Below are positions 42,964 to 55,901 of a stretch of 64,000 nt of DNA, in pieces. Position 1 is the stretch's first letter; each line of letters opens with the position of its first letter. The stretch covers positions 32,907,501-32,971,500 of the forward strand of contig OX485805.1 in the NCBI GenBank assembly GCA_950295325.1, given 5' to 3'. The stretch comes from Polytrichum commune. Its lineage: Eukaryota > Streptophyta > Polytrichopsida > Polytrichales > Polytrichaceae. The notes below the pieces were generated by a model, which searched no databases, was not told the DNA's origin, and worked only from the letters and a program-made list of their open reading frames with translations. The position numbers and the translations under genes were made by a program.

Positions 42964-43929
42964 ATCTCCAGTGACCAATGCGTAATATGATTCGGCTATC
43001 TGATGCTTCACTTGTTGATCAGCAGGGGCTGTGTATGAGCTGCGGTCGGGAATGCCCCTCTTCTTCTCGGCCGAGCATGGCCCCCTTATCCTCAATTTGT
43101 CCTCACCTCCCTGGCGCAATGTTCAAATTTCCATCCAAGGTCCTGGCCGCAACGCTTCCCTCGGTGAGGTTGCATAGCCCTCCACTGTTCGGTCATCGGT
43201 CCAGAGAGAAAAATGAATCCGAAAAGCAGCACCTTAGCCGCCCCGGCCTGGGATCCGAGATTTGCTAGGGTGAACAGTGGGTTCACCACCCCCTAAATGG
43301 ACAGTGGCCGAGCCCTTCTCAACCAAAATCCAACCCGACTCCCCTTAAACCCAGGCTTTTAACTTAACAACCCCACTAACTAATGCCCAAGCTAATGGTT
43401 TCACCCTACTTGTACCGGTCAAAACTCTAACAATTCCACTTTGAATTTAACTTCAATCTAAACCCAACACCCCAGTTTTTTTTTTATGTTTAAGACTAAT
43501 TGATGCAATATCAAGGTCTCAGTTTAATGGGCTCACGAGGTTAAAAACTCCTGTGGGCTCAACTTTGGGCTCACACCCAACCAATACATTACAAACTAAA
43601 CTTGCCCAAATCTAAACTCTAGCCTCTTTTAACTAACCACACAACACCAATGCTAAGTTCTTTTAGTATTTTTGAGAGTAAGAAGACATGTGAACACAAC
43701 TTTGGGCTCATACTTCAATTTCATAGTGGCAAATCAATTTCTACACTTGTAAGTGACACCAAACTAAACCCAATTTGAGTTTGTGTTGAGTTTTCAATGT
43801 GATTGTGATCATTGAAGAGGGTTTCATTAAAGAGCCCGAGAGTAGATGTGAGCTAACTAAAAATATGTACGTAGAAAAGTAATTTACATGATCCTCAAAT
43901 GAGCAATTGTGAATCACGTCCAAGTCACA
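42964..43929. other. No gene recognised
   Basis: The first 300 bp are fairly GC-rich and may continue the sequence left of MITE C. After that the DNA is AT-rich with no supported frame. Confidence 0.45.
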
Positions 43930-44265
43930 ATTATAGTTTATAGTGTCCCGGAAGATTTTCGGGCATAATCGGTCAAAATCCTAGTGTTTCCAAGTCCAAC
44001 CGGTTACATGTTGTGATATTTCAAATTTTCTTTATTGAATTGGAGTTTTCCTAAAATAGTAAAATCCAACCAATTATTCCTCAAACTCAACCAATTTATT
44101 AGTAACCATGAAAGATAATATGAGTGTAGAAAAGTTATTTACATGATCCTCAAAGGAATAACTATGAATCACGTCCAAGTCATAGTTATAGTTTGTTGTC
44201 TCCAGGGTTAATTTTGGGCTTAACTGGTCAAAATCCTAGTGTTTCCAAATCTCAGATTGAATGTG
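43930..44265 (-). repeat. Dispersed repeat R1, two eroded partial copies
   Basis: 43945-44105 and 44190-44265 keep the gaagattttcgggcataa and tcctagtgtttccaagtcc blocks of R1 and a caaccaatttattagtaac end. The minus-strand peptide is barely legible (NKLVEFEE). The two pieces are direct, so a small tandem duplication occurred. Confidence 0.6.
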
Positions 44266-44329
44266 GGAAATATCCGGGAATATTTTGTGGAATATTGTCA
44301 GTCCCACATAACATTGTTGTGGATTTGTA

Positions 44330-44862
44330 TAATGCGATGATGGATTGTGTGCCCCGAATATGATTCTTGAAGATGGTAACTAGCTAAGTTTAGCCAAAGT
44401 GGGAAGGTAACAAATGTAGACGCCATTTTTTTATAAGTTACCATGAGGGAAGGGTGGAAATGAGGTAAGGTAGATGGGTCTTAAATGGTTACTTTCTATG
44501 TCTATCCCACTTATCCAAAGATATGAAACACACAATTAGCACGAGATGGTTAGCAAATCATATCAAGGCCGTAGCTACTTTCCTCATGATTCTTGGGGCT
44601 CACATGAATATTTTATTCATTATCAAATTGAAGATTTTCATGTATATTAAATGATCATATAAGTCCCCCCCCCCAATTAGGTTGATTATTGAACCTAAAA
44701 TGATTATCGTATTTTGAACACATAGTCCAATCTCATTTGGACATGTCATTTTGATATCCGGTCTTGGAGCTGCGCCAAACCACATACCACTCAAAAATAG
44801 GTGTCCCAAGAAAATAAAAGAAACCAAATAAGGGTTGTCTACCTTAGTGAGAGAGAGAGAGA
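44330..44862 (+). repeat. Dispersed repeat R2, copy 5
   Basis: Parallel to 10912-11490: gattgtgtgccccgaatatg, aaagtgggaaggtaacaa, agggtggaaatgaggtaagg, acacaattagcacgagatgg, a poly-C tract and the gagagagaga end. Confidence 0.75.
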
Positions 44863-45010
44863 TGTGGAGGATGTAAATGTTCAAAATAGTGTGGAGTGTT
44901 GATAAATTAGTGTTGGGCAACCTAGTTGAATGTATTAGTGTAGATAAGCGAATAACTTTGCATAATGGTGTTGACATTTGGCAATTGCAAAAATATGCTC
45001 TGAAGTACGC

Positions 45011-45420
45011 TAAATAATGTATTTAGTGTCACCAATTTTGTCTTGCTCGATACTAATTGCAAACTGCCCATTTAATGTCACCAACACTAAATGTAGACCT
45101 AATATTATTTGTCCTTCCATGTAAAAGAAAAATTGGGCATTATAGATTGGCGGTGTTGCAATTACTGTCACTTACTAAGTGAAGTTTCATCCAAATTTCA
45201 ATCATCCATGACGATATCCCGTTACAAAATTGTTAGGATGCAGAAAATACCAAACTTTTGTTTCAATAATTAGCATGGAGTTCATTCAAATTTCAATTAT
45301 CCATAACAATACTTGTAAACTTATTCATAAAAAATGCCATTAGAAAAACTACCACAATATCATAATATATCATGTGACACTACATACAATACTTACTGTG
45401 GTATGTAGCATGGAGGTTGG
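45011..45420 (+). repeat. Dispersed repeat R3, copy 1
   Basis: Shared with 53431-53830 and, inverted, 55085-55445. The landmarks are agtgtcaccaa-tt, tgtcaccaacactaaatgt, gtgttgcaat-a-tgtcactta and catccaaatttcaatcatcc. Copies start and end in atatttagtg/cactaaatat, suggesting terminal inverted repeats of a small DNA transposon. Confidence 0.75.
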
Positions 45421-45709
45421 TTTCTGTGAATGGTTTGACACTAAAATTAGCTACAAAGGGTTGTTCGGCACAACGTCCGAAAAGTTTTTGAAGTTATTAA
45501 GGTTAATTGCCTACCTCTTTAAAAGGGCATAAGCTATTTCCCTCATGGCATAGGTTGCATCCTACAATATCAAATTTTTGTAAGTTGAAAACCTTTTGAG
45601 TTTTTAAGTTACCCGCCAATTGCCTTCAAAACTAATTTTTAGTAGGTTAAAATCCTTCATATCTTTTAATGTTGTAGGCTTTAAATTCAAAATTTGAGTA
45701 CTAAGTGGT

Positions 45710-45790
45710 ATCCTTGGCAGGAATTGAACCTGGCTAAGCCCTTCACCACGTTTGAAGGCCAAGGATTAACCAACTCTTTTTTAAAGAGTT
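45710..45790 (-). mobile_element. tRNA-like SINE head
   Basis: On the minus strand a box-A-like segment (TTGGTTAATCCTTGG) and box B (GGTTCAATTCC) occur at tRNA spacing, and cttggc/gccaag pairing recalls a tRNA fold. The acceptor-stem ends do not pair well, and the surrounding text resembles a degraded SINE more than a tRNA gene. Confidence 0.45.
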
Positions 45791-48171
45791 GATTATAAGT
45801 TATGAAAGGTTGCTAAAATTCAAATGAGTTTAAGGGTGAAAGTCCTCACCATCTTCTGATTCAACCTCTACTCTTCCTGCAAGATATAGCCTAAAGATAT
45901 GTACATAGGCCAACTAATTTCCCAATTTGAAGAAGGATGAATGGCTAAAATCCTCTCTTTTAAAAAATTTGTAGGCAAAATTTCCTACATGTTTTTTATC
46001 ACATAGGTTGATATCCTATGTTTTTAAATTGTCCATAGGCTTTTTGTCCTACACTTTCAAAATTTTATAGGCTAAGTCACAAATTTTGTAGGTTGCATTT
46101 GTATTAGCCTTAGGCTCTTGCCGGACGTTGCATAGTTCAATAAACACTCATTCTATATTTAGAACATTTAGAACATGTTTGTATACCAGGCCACAAACTA
46201 AAATAGGGATCAACTTTGGATTCAAGTCAAAATGAATTTGGGCCTTATTGCTCATCAATTTAAAAAATTATAAAAACATCAAATTCTATGTCCCATAATT
46301 TTGCACTCTTGAAGTATTCTGCTACCTACATCACCAGGGTTGCATATTCAGTGAAGCACAAGCAGCTCTCAACTGTGACCAACTGGGAATTTCTGCAGAA
46401 CTTTGCGAAGAGAACATGTCATGAGATTCCTGTCTCCAATTAGATTACTACTGGATATTGGAGAGATCATTGTAAATAATGTTTGTAGTTGTCTAGACAA
46501 TTTTAATCATTCTGTCCAAAATGAAACAAAACGACAAATTTCATCCTTCAGGTTCATTTGTAGGAGGTGGCACAAAAAAATTGCAGAAGTTCCACCAGTG
46601 AAACATTGTCCAACCACTTATCCTGGCTGTACAGGAAGTATATGACAACTTTGATACAAGATACAACATTTTCATGTAACTACTTTGAATGTTGGAACAA
46701 ATACTATGTCCTCACTAAAGTTCGGTGTGGTACTCTCTCTCTCTCTCTCTAGTTCTTGCTTAAAGCCAAGTGTTCACTCTAAGCTCATGAACCTTCACTT
46801 TATACACCTTGCAAACGATTCTTTTTTTGTTATAATAATAATAATAAAAGACGGACGTTGAATCATGAAATACATCTTATATACACATGGAAAGCAAATA
46901 TAATTACCATGTGAATTGATTTTTCATAAGTATGGATGAATGGAACAAAGTAACCAGAGTTAAGGACGTGGAACACGTCTTTAACCCATGGTAAATTTAG
47001 GGTTTGACAGAACTTACCACGGGTAAGATCTTCAATATAAACCCTCAAACCCTAAAAGAGGCTCTTTTTTACCATTCACACAAGAGCTTGGTGCGGTAAC
47101 TTAGTGCACACTTACTAAGATACTAGATACGTTAAGTAAAGGATACTAGAGCTATTCACCAAGCGGAGTATTCTACTTGTGGTGATACACTCATGGCTAA
47201 GGAACAGGTTTGAACACCCATTTGACATTGTGCAATGAGTGTTACTCTTTGAAGTACTATTATGCATTTGATGTAGTTTAATGTGTGCGACAGGGATAAC
47301 AACTGGGTTCTGCTGTTGTTTACCTCGCGTACGTAACTAATCCTCAATTATTTGTTGGTTGGTTGCATGGGCACAAGTGAGGCAGATCCATCACACTCTC
47401 AATACAATGATGTATTGTGACTATGACATATTATGCATTTCCTTTGGTTAAGACTACTAGGCATATATCCAGGTATGTATTCCATATATATAGTAGATAG
47501 GTTACTTATGTGTTGGAGCAATGCATGAAGATAGGTGATTAAATCTACCAAAGTATGGAATAGTCAGCCACAGTTTGTTATTGGTACTTATGAGCAATAT
47601 ATGAATACTGAAACCCTAAGTATGATGCAAATACTTATGAGGCACAGTATGACATACCATAGCATGTTTATGTTGTTTACATACAATTAGGCATGGGTAC
47701 AAACATAATGCATTATGCATTGTTAGCATTAAGGTACTATATAGGAAGGGTTTGGTTTGAAAGATTGAGTGTTATGAGGGTTCCCACCCACCCACCCTTG
47801 CAAAGCAATGAGGAAGATATTGAAGGATTAGGCCTATGAAAAGAGGAAGTTCAAGCTTTGCATAAAGCATTGAAAAGTCAGCTCTCTCTTTACATATATA
47901 TATATATATATATGATTGACTCGATTTAGTTTGCATGATTGCAAAAGAGAAGAATGTCTTAATTACAAGAACAGGTACAAGATGGCAGATTCATCCTAAG
48001 AATCCTGTGAGCTACAGTATATTTCGACATCATATGTGCTAGCCATAGAAAATAAGCGGACACCTCATAAGTAAAGAGGAGCTATGACCAGCAAAGAATA
48101 AATTGGCCACCAAACGCAGGGAATCTAATCAAGGGGGACTGTCTAGAAAGATGTAGAAGAAAGTAATAAAA
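45791..48171. other. No gene recognised
   Basis: AT-rich DNA with simple tracts: (CT)n at 46735-46751, (ATA)n near 46835 and (TA)n at 47893-47913. The last about 200 bp before 48172 would be the 3' untranslated region of the carrier gene. The short frames at 46403-46752 are not supported. Confidence 0.5.
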
Positions 48172-51100
48172 TTAACCAAGGCTTTCCCTAACGAGCTCAT
48201 ATGCTAGAAAGCAAGCTGCATTGGCAGGGACACTTCGTGCCATGGCAGGACCGAATCCCCTGTAAAGCCCCTTCACACCTTCTGCAGCAAAAACCTTTTT
48301 GAATGCATCCATGGTGCCATTGTACTTGGGGTTGCGGTGGTCATCTACCTGAATCACACTTTTTATGACATCTGTAGGGTAAACAGACACCCAGAACATT
48401 GCTCCTGCAACACCTCCAGCAAAGAGCTGTGACCCACGCCCAAGCTTTGAGGTATCCTGACCTGCAGTGAAGATTATTAACATGAGTGCAGAGATTCTGC
48501 TGGAATTTACCCAGCAACCCTAAACCCTAAACCAGCTCTGTCTATGAAGGGCTAGCTTGGCCCACCGAAGCTAGAGAGCAGGCTTTTCATAGCCCAAGCC
48601 CACTCTCTTAGCATGTTAAATTAAGGCTTAAGAAAATTTGGTCACTATCTGGAGCTCTCAACTCATCCGGAGCGTCTGTAAAGACCAAGCAATTGATGAT
48701 TATTACATGTGTGCAACTTCAAGCTTCATGGAGGTAGCTTAAGATTTCAACCAAGAGCTTGTCAAAACTGACAGAGGGCCTGTCGTAGTAGTTCCACATG
48801 AGAACCATCAAGCCTTACTCCATCTAAGCGTTGTTAGCACAGTATTTATAAGTTCAAGCTCTCAAGTTGAAAGCTCTTGTTTAAAGTGGATTTAGTGAAC
48901 AACCATGTGTCAGAGGCTCCTATCCGCCAATGAGAAGGCTCCTTTCTTTGAGCTCTCAACCCACCTCTCTAATGTAAAGAGGTCTAACCAGTAATACATT
49001 GTGATGACACCCTTACCAGTTGATAAAATTCCAACCAACCAGTGTTCCACCACACTTACTAACTTGTGACACCAGAGTTTGTCTGTGAGGATTTAGGCAT
49101 GCGATCGGGTTAGGAAGGAAGAAGGGGTCTTACCTCCTGCAAGATACTGCTTAGTAGCTTCATAGGCTCCAAACATTGCTGCATTCCCAGGCACCTCACG
49201 CATCAGAGTTGGCGTGAGTCCCTTGTACAAACCAACAAGTCCGCCTTCAGACTTTAGCACATGTCGTGCAACATCAAAGGGGCCACTGTATTGCACAGCT
49301 GCTTTGACTGCACTTGTCCCTCCTGCAGCACCCACTCCAGCCAGAATGGGAGCCTCAACAGTGGTGGCGAGTGCACTTTGAGCCTGGAGCCTACACTTCA
49401 CGAGCTCTGTTGGACATGCTACCATTGAGCATGCCACTCCAGCTCCAGCACCTGCCAAGCATCAATAATATTAATAGGTTGTTTCCAGCTGCAACTTCCA
49501 CAACACACTCAACGGAACTTTTCATCACAAGCTGGGCGCACCATGATTTTTCCAATATGGCAGAATGTGTGCCACACGTTTGTTCATCATGGAGTATGCA
49601 TATCAGGCTCCAGGGAACAGACAAGAAGGAAATTGTACCAACACATACCCTCAAAAAGCCAGTGATACATCACAGTGAGTTGTCACTCAACACTTTCGAT
49701 GTCTGCTCATAGCCACTCCATTCTGAGAGACAACTCAATTTGCATGGGAAGGCTGCACATACTTGTGTGCAAATTTGGCAGAATAAGCAACTCACATTGC
49801 TCATCATGGAGTTTGCATATAGCCTCCAAGGAACAAACAAAGAAGGAGATGGCATCCTTTGAAAGCCACTGAAACATGGCATCGTACTGGCACTCAGATT
49901 TCTGATGTTCATTCACAGCCATCCCATTCTAAACAGAGGAAGAGACAAGGACCCGACCACTGCCTACCAATTTGAGAGAGACAGCTCAATCTGCAGGGAA
50001 GGCTGCACAAGAACACTGGTGTGCACTTTTGGCAGAATATGCACCTCACATTGTTCATCGTGGAGTTCACAAATCAAGCTCCAAGGAACAAACAGAAACG
50101 AGATGGTACATGCCCATTCACAGCAACTCCATTCTTAATCTATATTTGACAGAGACGACTCAAATTGCACAGGAAGGCTGCACAAGAACAATTGTGTGCA
50201 ATTCTGACAGAATATGCACCTCCACGTTGTTCATCATGAAGTTTGCAATACAGGCTCCAAGGAACAATTGGGAAAGGAAATGTCACCAACACATACCCTT
50301 CAGAAGCCAGTGAAACATCACATGGAATTGGCAATTAACAGTGAATTGTGAGCTAAACAAGGGGAAAGATAAGAAGAGAACCTACCCAATGCCAACCAAT
50401 CTAGATCTGAGAGAGACAACTTAATAGGCTGCACAAGGATGCTCGTGTGCGCATTCGGCCAAATATGCACCTCACCATTATTCATCATGGAGTATTCATC
50501 AGGCTCCAAGGAACAAACAGAAACAAAATGTTACCAACATATAGCCTTCAGAAGCCATTGAAGCATCCCAGTGAATTGGCAACCTACACAGTGTATTGTG
50601 AATTGAACAGGGCGAGAGACAAGAATGCCAATGCCAACCAATCTGGCATTCACAAAGACCTCCAAATCCCATCAGGGAAATGAAATGTGGCCCAAGATTC
50701 AGCAGTAACCTAATGCCTCACATTGTTCATAATGGAGTTTGTACATCAGGCTCCCAGGACCAAACAAAAAGTAGATGATACCCTTCAAACATCAAACATC
50801 ACAGTGAAATTGGTACTCAAACAATTCTGACGTCCATTCACATCCACTCCATTCTGAACTCACCCAATCAATGCCAACCAATAAAGTATTCACGTTCACA
50901 GGAACCTCCAAATCCCATCAGGGAAATGAAATGTGGCCAAAGAATGAGCAGTAACACAACCTTAACCCATACATACCCGCCCGGTATAAAGAAGGAACCA
51001 GGCACTCACCAGCGATCATCTGTTGGCCCACAGTCAGATGTGCACCGGGAGCGTCCCGAAGAAGAGCCTCCATCTGCCCTCTCGCAGTGAACAAGACGGC

Positions 51101-51343
51101 ATTGAAGACCGCCACAGTGGCAAGTGGGGCACCCATGCCCTTGTACAATCCTTTGGGCCCCTCAGCGGCCAAAGTCTGCTTCACTGCGTCCATGGCGCCG
51201 GCATACTTGGGAGGCTGCCCTGGTAGTGGGGCGGGCTGCGATTGCAGCTTCACTTTGATGGTGTCGAAGGGATGCCCCACCAGCAGCTGGGCCACTCCCG
51301 CGAATGTTCCTGCTGTCAAATCCTTCGCCACCGCTTCCGACAT
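48172..51343 (-). CDS. BOU: Mitochondrial carrier, carnitine/acylcarnitine carrier-like (BOU type)
   Basis: Three exons on the minus strand: 51343-51010, 49451-49134 and 48461-48172 (stop included), joining to 942 nt and 313 residues, the usual carrier length. All introns have GT/AG ends (GCTG|GTGAGT, cttggcag|GTGC; GGAG|GTAAGA, tcactgcag|GTCAG) and both junctions are phase 1. Each third carries the carrier signature: PFDTIK (residues 25-30), PTELVK, and PTDVIK. The PTELVKCRLQAQ repeat-2 motif is typical of the plant A BOUT DE SOUFFLE group rather than animal CACT. These inner-membrane proteins exchange metabolites between cytosol and matrix. Arabidopsis BOU is needed for photorespiration and seedling growth, and its substrate is still debated. 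The start is set by MSEAVAKDLTAGTFAG, the family N-terminus. Intron 1 and the upstream region are filled with tandem repeats. Confidence 0.95.
49490..50880 (-). repeat. Degenerate tandem repeats filling intron 1 of the carrier gene
   Basis: Six diverged units recur every 170-260 bp, marked by ctcca-ggaac-aaca at about 49609, 49823, 50081, 50250, 50504 and 50752. Each unit also has a ggctgcacaagaa block, gcagaatatgcacctcac, and ttcatcatggagt. The numerous short frames are products of these units. Confidence 0.8.
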
Positions 51344-53080
51344 TTTGGGTAGGTTTCTTTAACGGAATGCCAATCACAGGATGCAAGAACAGAGGAATCC
51401 GCCTAACCCAACCGAAAGCCAAGAAGAAGAAAATTAGCAGGTGCCCAAATGATGCGTTCAGGGGTGAGGTCTCCAGGATTTCCAACATTTTGGACAATCT
51501 TCCTCAACCTCGGAATGCCAATGCAAGAACGACACAGTTCATCTAACCCAAAGCGAAGATAGTTAGCAGGCGCCCAAATGATCAGTCCCGGAGTTCCCAT
51601 ATTTTGAGCAGTCTTCCTCAACCTCGGAATGCAAAAACAAAACTTGACCCACTTAACCCATTTAACCCGAAGCCCAGAAGAAGACAGCAGGTGCCAAAAT
51701 GATAAGCCCAGGAGCGAGTTCTCCAAGAGTTCCAACATTTTGTACAGTATTCCTCAAATTCGAAATGCTAATCACAGCACGTAAGGACCAAACAGAACCC
51801 ACTTAACCAAGAGCGAACAAGACAGCAGCTGACCAAATCAACTGCATATCTACTACACATCTGCTCAAGTTATATTGTAACGTTGTGCACATATACACAA
51901 TTGTTGTTGGGCATTTTCATCCTGATAGGTAACATCATCATAGATTTACAATACTTATAAGCAAAGATCGCAATCCCGTAAATTTAACAGTTACACCTTG
52001 ACATTACATAAGTATGTAGTCCAGTAGTGAGTTCTCCAGGAGTTCCAAGATTTTGAACAGTATTCCTCAAACTCGTAATCCTAATCACAGGATGCAAGAA
52101 CAGAACAGATTTCGCTTAACACAAAACCATAAAAAACTTAGCAGGTGCCCAAATGATCAATCCAGGAGTTAGTTCTTCCTGAATCTCACAATGCTGGAGT
52201 GCGATTAGTTGGAATGTGCCTTGGCCTACGTTATGGGCCTGCCCGCCAACCGCAAAGGGGAATGAAACGGAAATGAAAGAGAAGAAAGGCTTCCTCAAAC
52301 TCACCTTGAATGCCAATCACAGGGTGTAAGACCAACATAACCCACCTAACCCAAAAACCAGGAAGAAACTAAGCAGGTGCCCAAATGATGAGTCCAGGAG
52401 TACGTTCTCCAGGAGTTTCCGACATTTTGGACGAAATTCCTCAAACTCGGAATGCGAATTACAGGATTCAAAAACAGGGCGCCACCCACCTAACCCAAAG
52501 CCCGGAAGAAACTTCGCAAGTGCCAAATGACGAGTCCAGGAGTGAGTTCTCCTTGAATCTCACCATGCAATATTCTTGCTTCTTCGGCGCTCGCCAAGGA
52601 TTTATTAGCTCAAACTTGGAATACCAATCACAGGATGCAAAAAAACAGAGCAGAATGAACCCACCTAACCCAAAGCCCAGAAGAAGAAGAAAGCAGGTGC
52701 CCAAATGATCTGTCCAGGAGTTCTGACATTTTGGAGAGTATTCCTCAATTTCGGAATGCCAATCACAGGATGCACAAACAGAGGAGAACCCACCTAATCC
52801 AAAAGCAAAGAAGAAAAATTCGCAGGCGCGCAACTGATGAATCCAGGAGTGAGTTCCCCCCAAATCCTCAATTCAATGTTCTTGTAATTTCGGCGCTCGC
52901 TAAGGATTTATTACCAAAGCAAGGACAAAATTCCTCAAACTCGGAATACCAAGCACAGGATGCAAAAAAACAGAGCAGAACTAACCCACCTAACCTCCAA
53001 AGCCCAGAAGAAGAAGAAAGCTGGTGGCCAAATGATGAGTCCGGGAGTGAGTTCTCACCGAATCTCAGAATGCAACGCTT
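51344..53080 (-). repeat. Tandem repeats upstream of the carrier gene that include its start-codon context
   Basis: About eight units of 110-150 bp carry acattttg (gacattttgg in the best copies) at 51341, 51486, 51597, 51734, 52045, 52421 and 52725, followed by ctcggaatgc-aatcacagga, acccacctaaccc, agcccagaagaagaa and gcaggtgcccaaatgat. On the minus strand the marker reads CAAAATGTC, which is the carrier's own initiation site, so the units seem to derive from its 5' end. Several open short upstream frames that start MLE-LE-SLL. Confidence 0.82.
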
Positions 53081-53219
53081 GAATGTGATCAATGTGGGGC
53101 TTGGCCTAAGTGAGTTCCGTTATGGGCTGCCTGCCTGCCTGTCTGCCTACTATCCACAGAGGGGAGTGATTCTTGTGTGAAGAAGAAGCAGCAGCAGCAG
53201 GAGGCAGGCACCATAGCCA

Positions 53220-53430
53220 ATGGAGGCAGTGTCAAATTGTTTAGCAACGGAAGGTGGAAATAGTTCCTTTGATGGGTGGCCCCAAAGAAAGCGAAGCCGA
53301 TTTGCGGGAACCCATCAGATTCCTCTGTCAATCCCTCTGGCTCGCTTCCCAGCCTCATCTTTCTGCCATTCCATCGAAACACAGCTCCTAACTTCTTATC
53401 TTTACCAAGAATCTCTTTCTATTGTACTTA
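53220..53430 (+). pseudogene. Possible first-exon fragment, divergent from the carrier gene
   Basis: The frame starts MEAVSNCLATEGGNSSFDGW and continues PQRKRSRF, with a basic patch, in DNA that is less AT-rich than its surroundings. After about 70 codons it runs into dispersed repeat R3. It could be the start of a gene divergently transcribed from the carrier and cut off by R3, or noncoding. I do not recognise the protein. Confidence 0.25.
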
Positions 53431-53830
53431 GTGCCACCAATTCTAATTGTCTTTGCTCAATACTATTTGTAAACCGTGGTGTAGTGTCACCAACACTAAA
53501 TGTTGACCTCACATTATTTGTCGTTCCTTGTAATTTTTTATTATTATTATTTTGTTTTTTTTGGGGGGTGTTCTAGATTTATGGTGTTGCAATACCATCA
53601 CTTACTACATGATTTTTCATCCAAATTTCAATCATCCATTACATTATTTCATCACAAAAATGTTCGTATGCAAATTATGTCAAACTTTGTTTCAATAATT
53701 GACAGTTGGATGAATTGACATTAAGTTGGGATGGTAGTATTTGCAAACTTATTCATAGAAAGTGTCACTAGAAAAAAGTTACTGCAGTGATATATACCAT
53801 GCATGTGATGCTAAATATATTTAGTGTAGT
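53431..53830 (+). repeat. Dispersed repeat R3, copy 2
   Basis: See 45011-45420. The copy begins cttagtgccaccaattct and ends taaatatatttagtgtag. A poly-T/G tract at 53537-53568 is extra. Confidence 0.75.
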
Positions 53831-55084
53831 TTCATAGTCTTCTTTTCCTTTTTCTTTTCTTTTCTTTTTGGTAAAGAGTGCCCAAGCAAAGGTGCAATCC
53901 GGCATGAAGCACTACACCGTTTATGCTATGTAATGTCAGATGTGTAATAGTGTCAGTTTACCTTGTTGCAAGGTGTATGTTAGGTTACATTGATGGCCAA
54001 CAACTTCGTCATTAGTGTCACCTCACAACACTTGGTGTTCAAGAGGGGCTTGCAAACGATATCTTGGCATGAGGATGTTCAATAGTGTTATGAGGAGTAA
54101 GCTTATGCTATACTATGGTCTACAAGTTGATTAAAGTGCACACAAATGACACTTGGCAGTGGTATGCTCAAGAAGTTCTTCCTCTTGCAAACTAAAATGT
54201 AAACATGTGACGCTTGTCATTAGTATGCTCACTAATATCTTCCCCTTACATATTGAAACACAAAACCATCATCTTGAGTATTCCAAAGTGCTACGCTAAA
54301 TGTCATAATGTAGAAAAAAGAAAATCCACTTAAAAAAGGTACTCATATTGACAAATAGTATCATATTGGCGATTAGCATACGTGACACTTTGAGACCTCA
54401 AGGCATCTAGTTTAGGCCCTTTGCAAACAGTGCACGAAATACCATAAATGGTGCAATCCATTTAACATTGCATTGCACTGTTAGAAATATAACGGTCCAA
54501 TGCACTATTACATGACTTGTGCCCTAATCGAGGTTGACAACGATTTATAGCACAACCTCGTTTATAAAGGAGAAGGACTGGCGAATGCTTTATGGACATT
54601 CAAAATACACCACATTGGCACCCAATTTCCCTTGGGCAATCACGACGGCTATCAACATGGCCAGGACTAGACACCCACCTATGTGAGTTGGACCCATGCG
54701 CATACCTTACTTTAAATCCTAAAATCCTCTGCGAATTTGAGAGGTGGAAAGAGAAAATCCCAAAAAATTCAACCAACTTTCAAAATAGACTCCGGCACAC
54801 GACGAACTAACAAGATCTTAATAGAAGGATCAAACCCCCGCGGTTGCGTCCCTCTTTGAGAGTCTTTATGGATCACTCTAAGTTATTTACTTTGTAGCGC
54901 TTCATCATTGAAAGTGTTCCAAAAAGCTTGGCCAAAGGGCACAGCCAAAACACAAGCCCCAGGTGGGCAACGGTCTAGATTTTGAGCCAGGGGCATTGCA
55001 TTTAAAATAAGGTGGATAAAACATGCACAAGGAGACCCTCTTTATTTCCCCACCACACATGGTGAGCAGAAAATTGTTGCAACT
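53831..55084. other. No gene recognised
   Basis: Sequence without a supported frame. 54560-54640 gives a weak plus-strand resemblance (NALWTFK) to the end of a gypsy integrase, too short to call. Confidence 0.4.
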
Positions 55085-55445
55085 CCCGTTCGTAAAACTA
55101 CACTAATAAATATGGTATTTAGCATCATATGGTAATTGATGTCACTATGGTAACTTTTGGGATGACACTTCTTATGGCCAAACCCCTACCTTCCCTTGTC
55201 AACAACTTGTGATGAAATATTGTCATGGATGATTGAAATTTGGATGAAATGAATCACTTGGTAAGTGACAGTAATTGCAACATTGTGAGTTCTATAATCC
55301 CCCCCCCAAAAAAAAGTTACAAGGAATGATAAACAATGTTGGGTTAACATTTAGCGTTGGTGACACTACACCGCGGTTTACACTTAATATTGAGCAAGAC
55401 AATTATAATTGGTGACACTAAATATCATATTTAGTGTATATCCAC
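55085..55445 (-). repeat. Dispersed repeat R3, copy 3, inverted
   Basis: Reverse-oriented copy with ggatgattgaaatttggatg, agtgacagtaattgcaac, gttggtgacacta and the palindromic end cactaaatatcatatttagtg at 55421-55441. Confidence 0.75.
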
Positions 55446-55552
55446 CATATGTTTGTGGCTAATTCATGTCAATTGTGCCACTTGGAACTAATACGGGGTC
55501 TTTGGTCCATGCTAGATGTCTTGCTCTTTGAGATCTGTTTGCACCAATCTCA

Positions 55553-55901
55553 GGGTCAGTTCACATGGAGTTCCAAGTCCCACCATGTTGGCAAGTCTCA
55601 ACATTGAGGCAAAGTCCCAACTTTTGAAGGGGAGGCCACACACGTTTGAAAACATCGGTTTCAAAACAAAAGTTTGGTAAGCCAAGGTAAAGGAATTTCA
55701 GCCTTGACATATGCCTAACTTCGAGGAGCTTGGTTGCAAGGTTGGTTCCTCTTTCCTTTGAAAACCATTTGTTTCCAACTCTTAACTACTAAAATACCCA
55801 GAACTTAAGTCCCAACTTCCATGCTCTTAACGATTGAAATTGCATGGATTGACCTCAAGTGACTTGGGACTTAGGACTTGGGACCATATGTGAATTGGCT
55901 C
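55553..55901. mobile_element. PIF/Harbinger-like MITE G
   Basis: The left end GGGTCAGTTCACATGGAG and the inverted right end (GAGCCAATTCACATATGG) are related, and both are followed inward by tcccaagtcc-type text. The flanks TCA and TTA fit a mutated 3-bp duplication. The interior also has several accc-aagtccc repeats. Less well preserved than C and F. Confidence 0.6.

Noticed and set aside
45715-45785. Possible tRNA gene on the minus strand
   Set aside because: tRNA-like promoter boxes but poor stem pairing and no proper discriminator end; treated as a SINE head.
54560-54640. Possible gypsy integrase end
   Set aside because: A single seven-residue resemblance; no neighbouring domain supports it.
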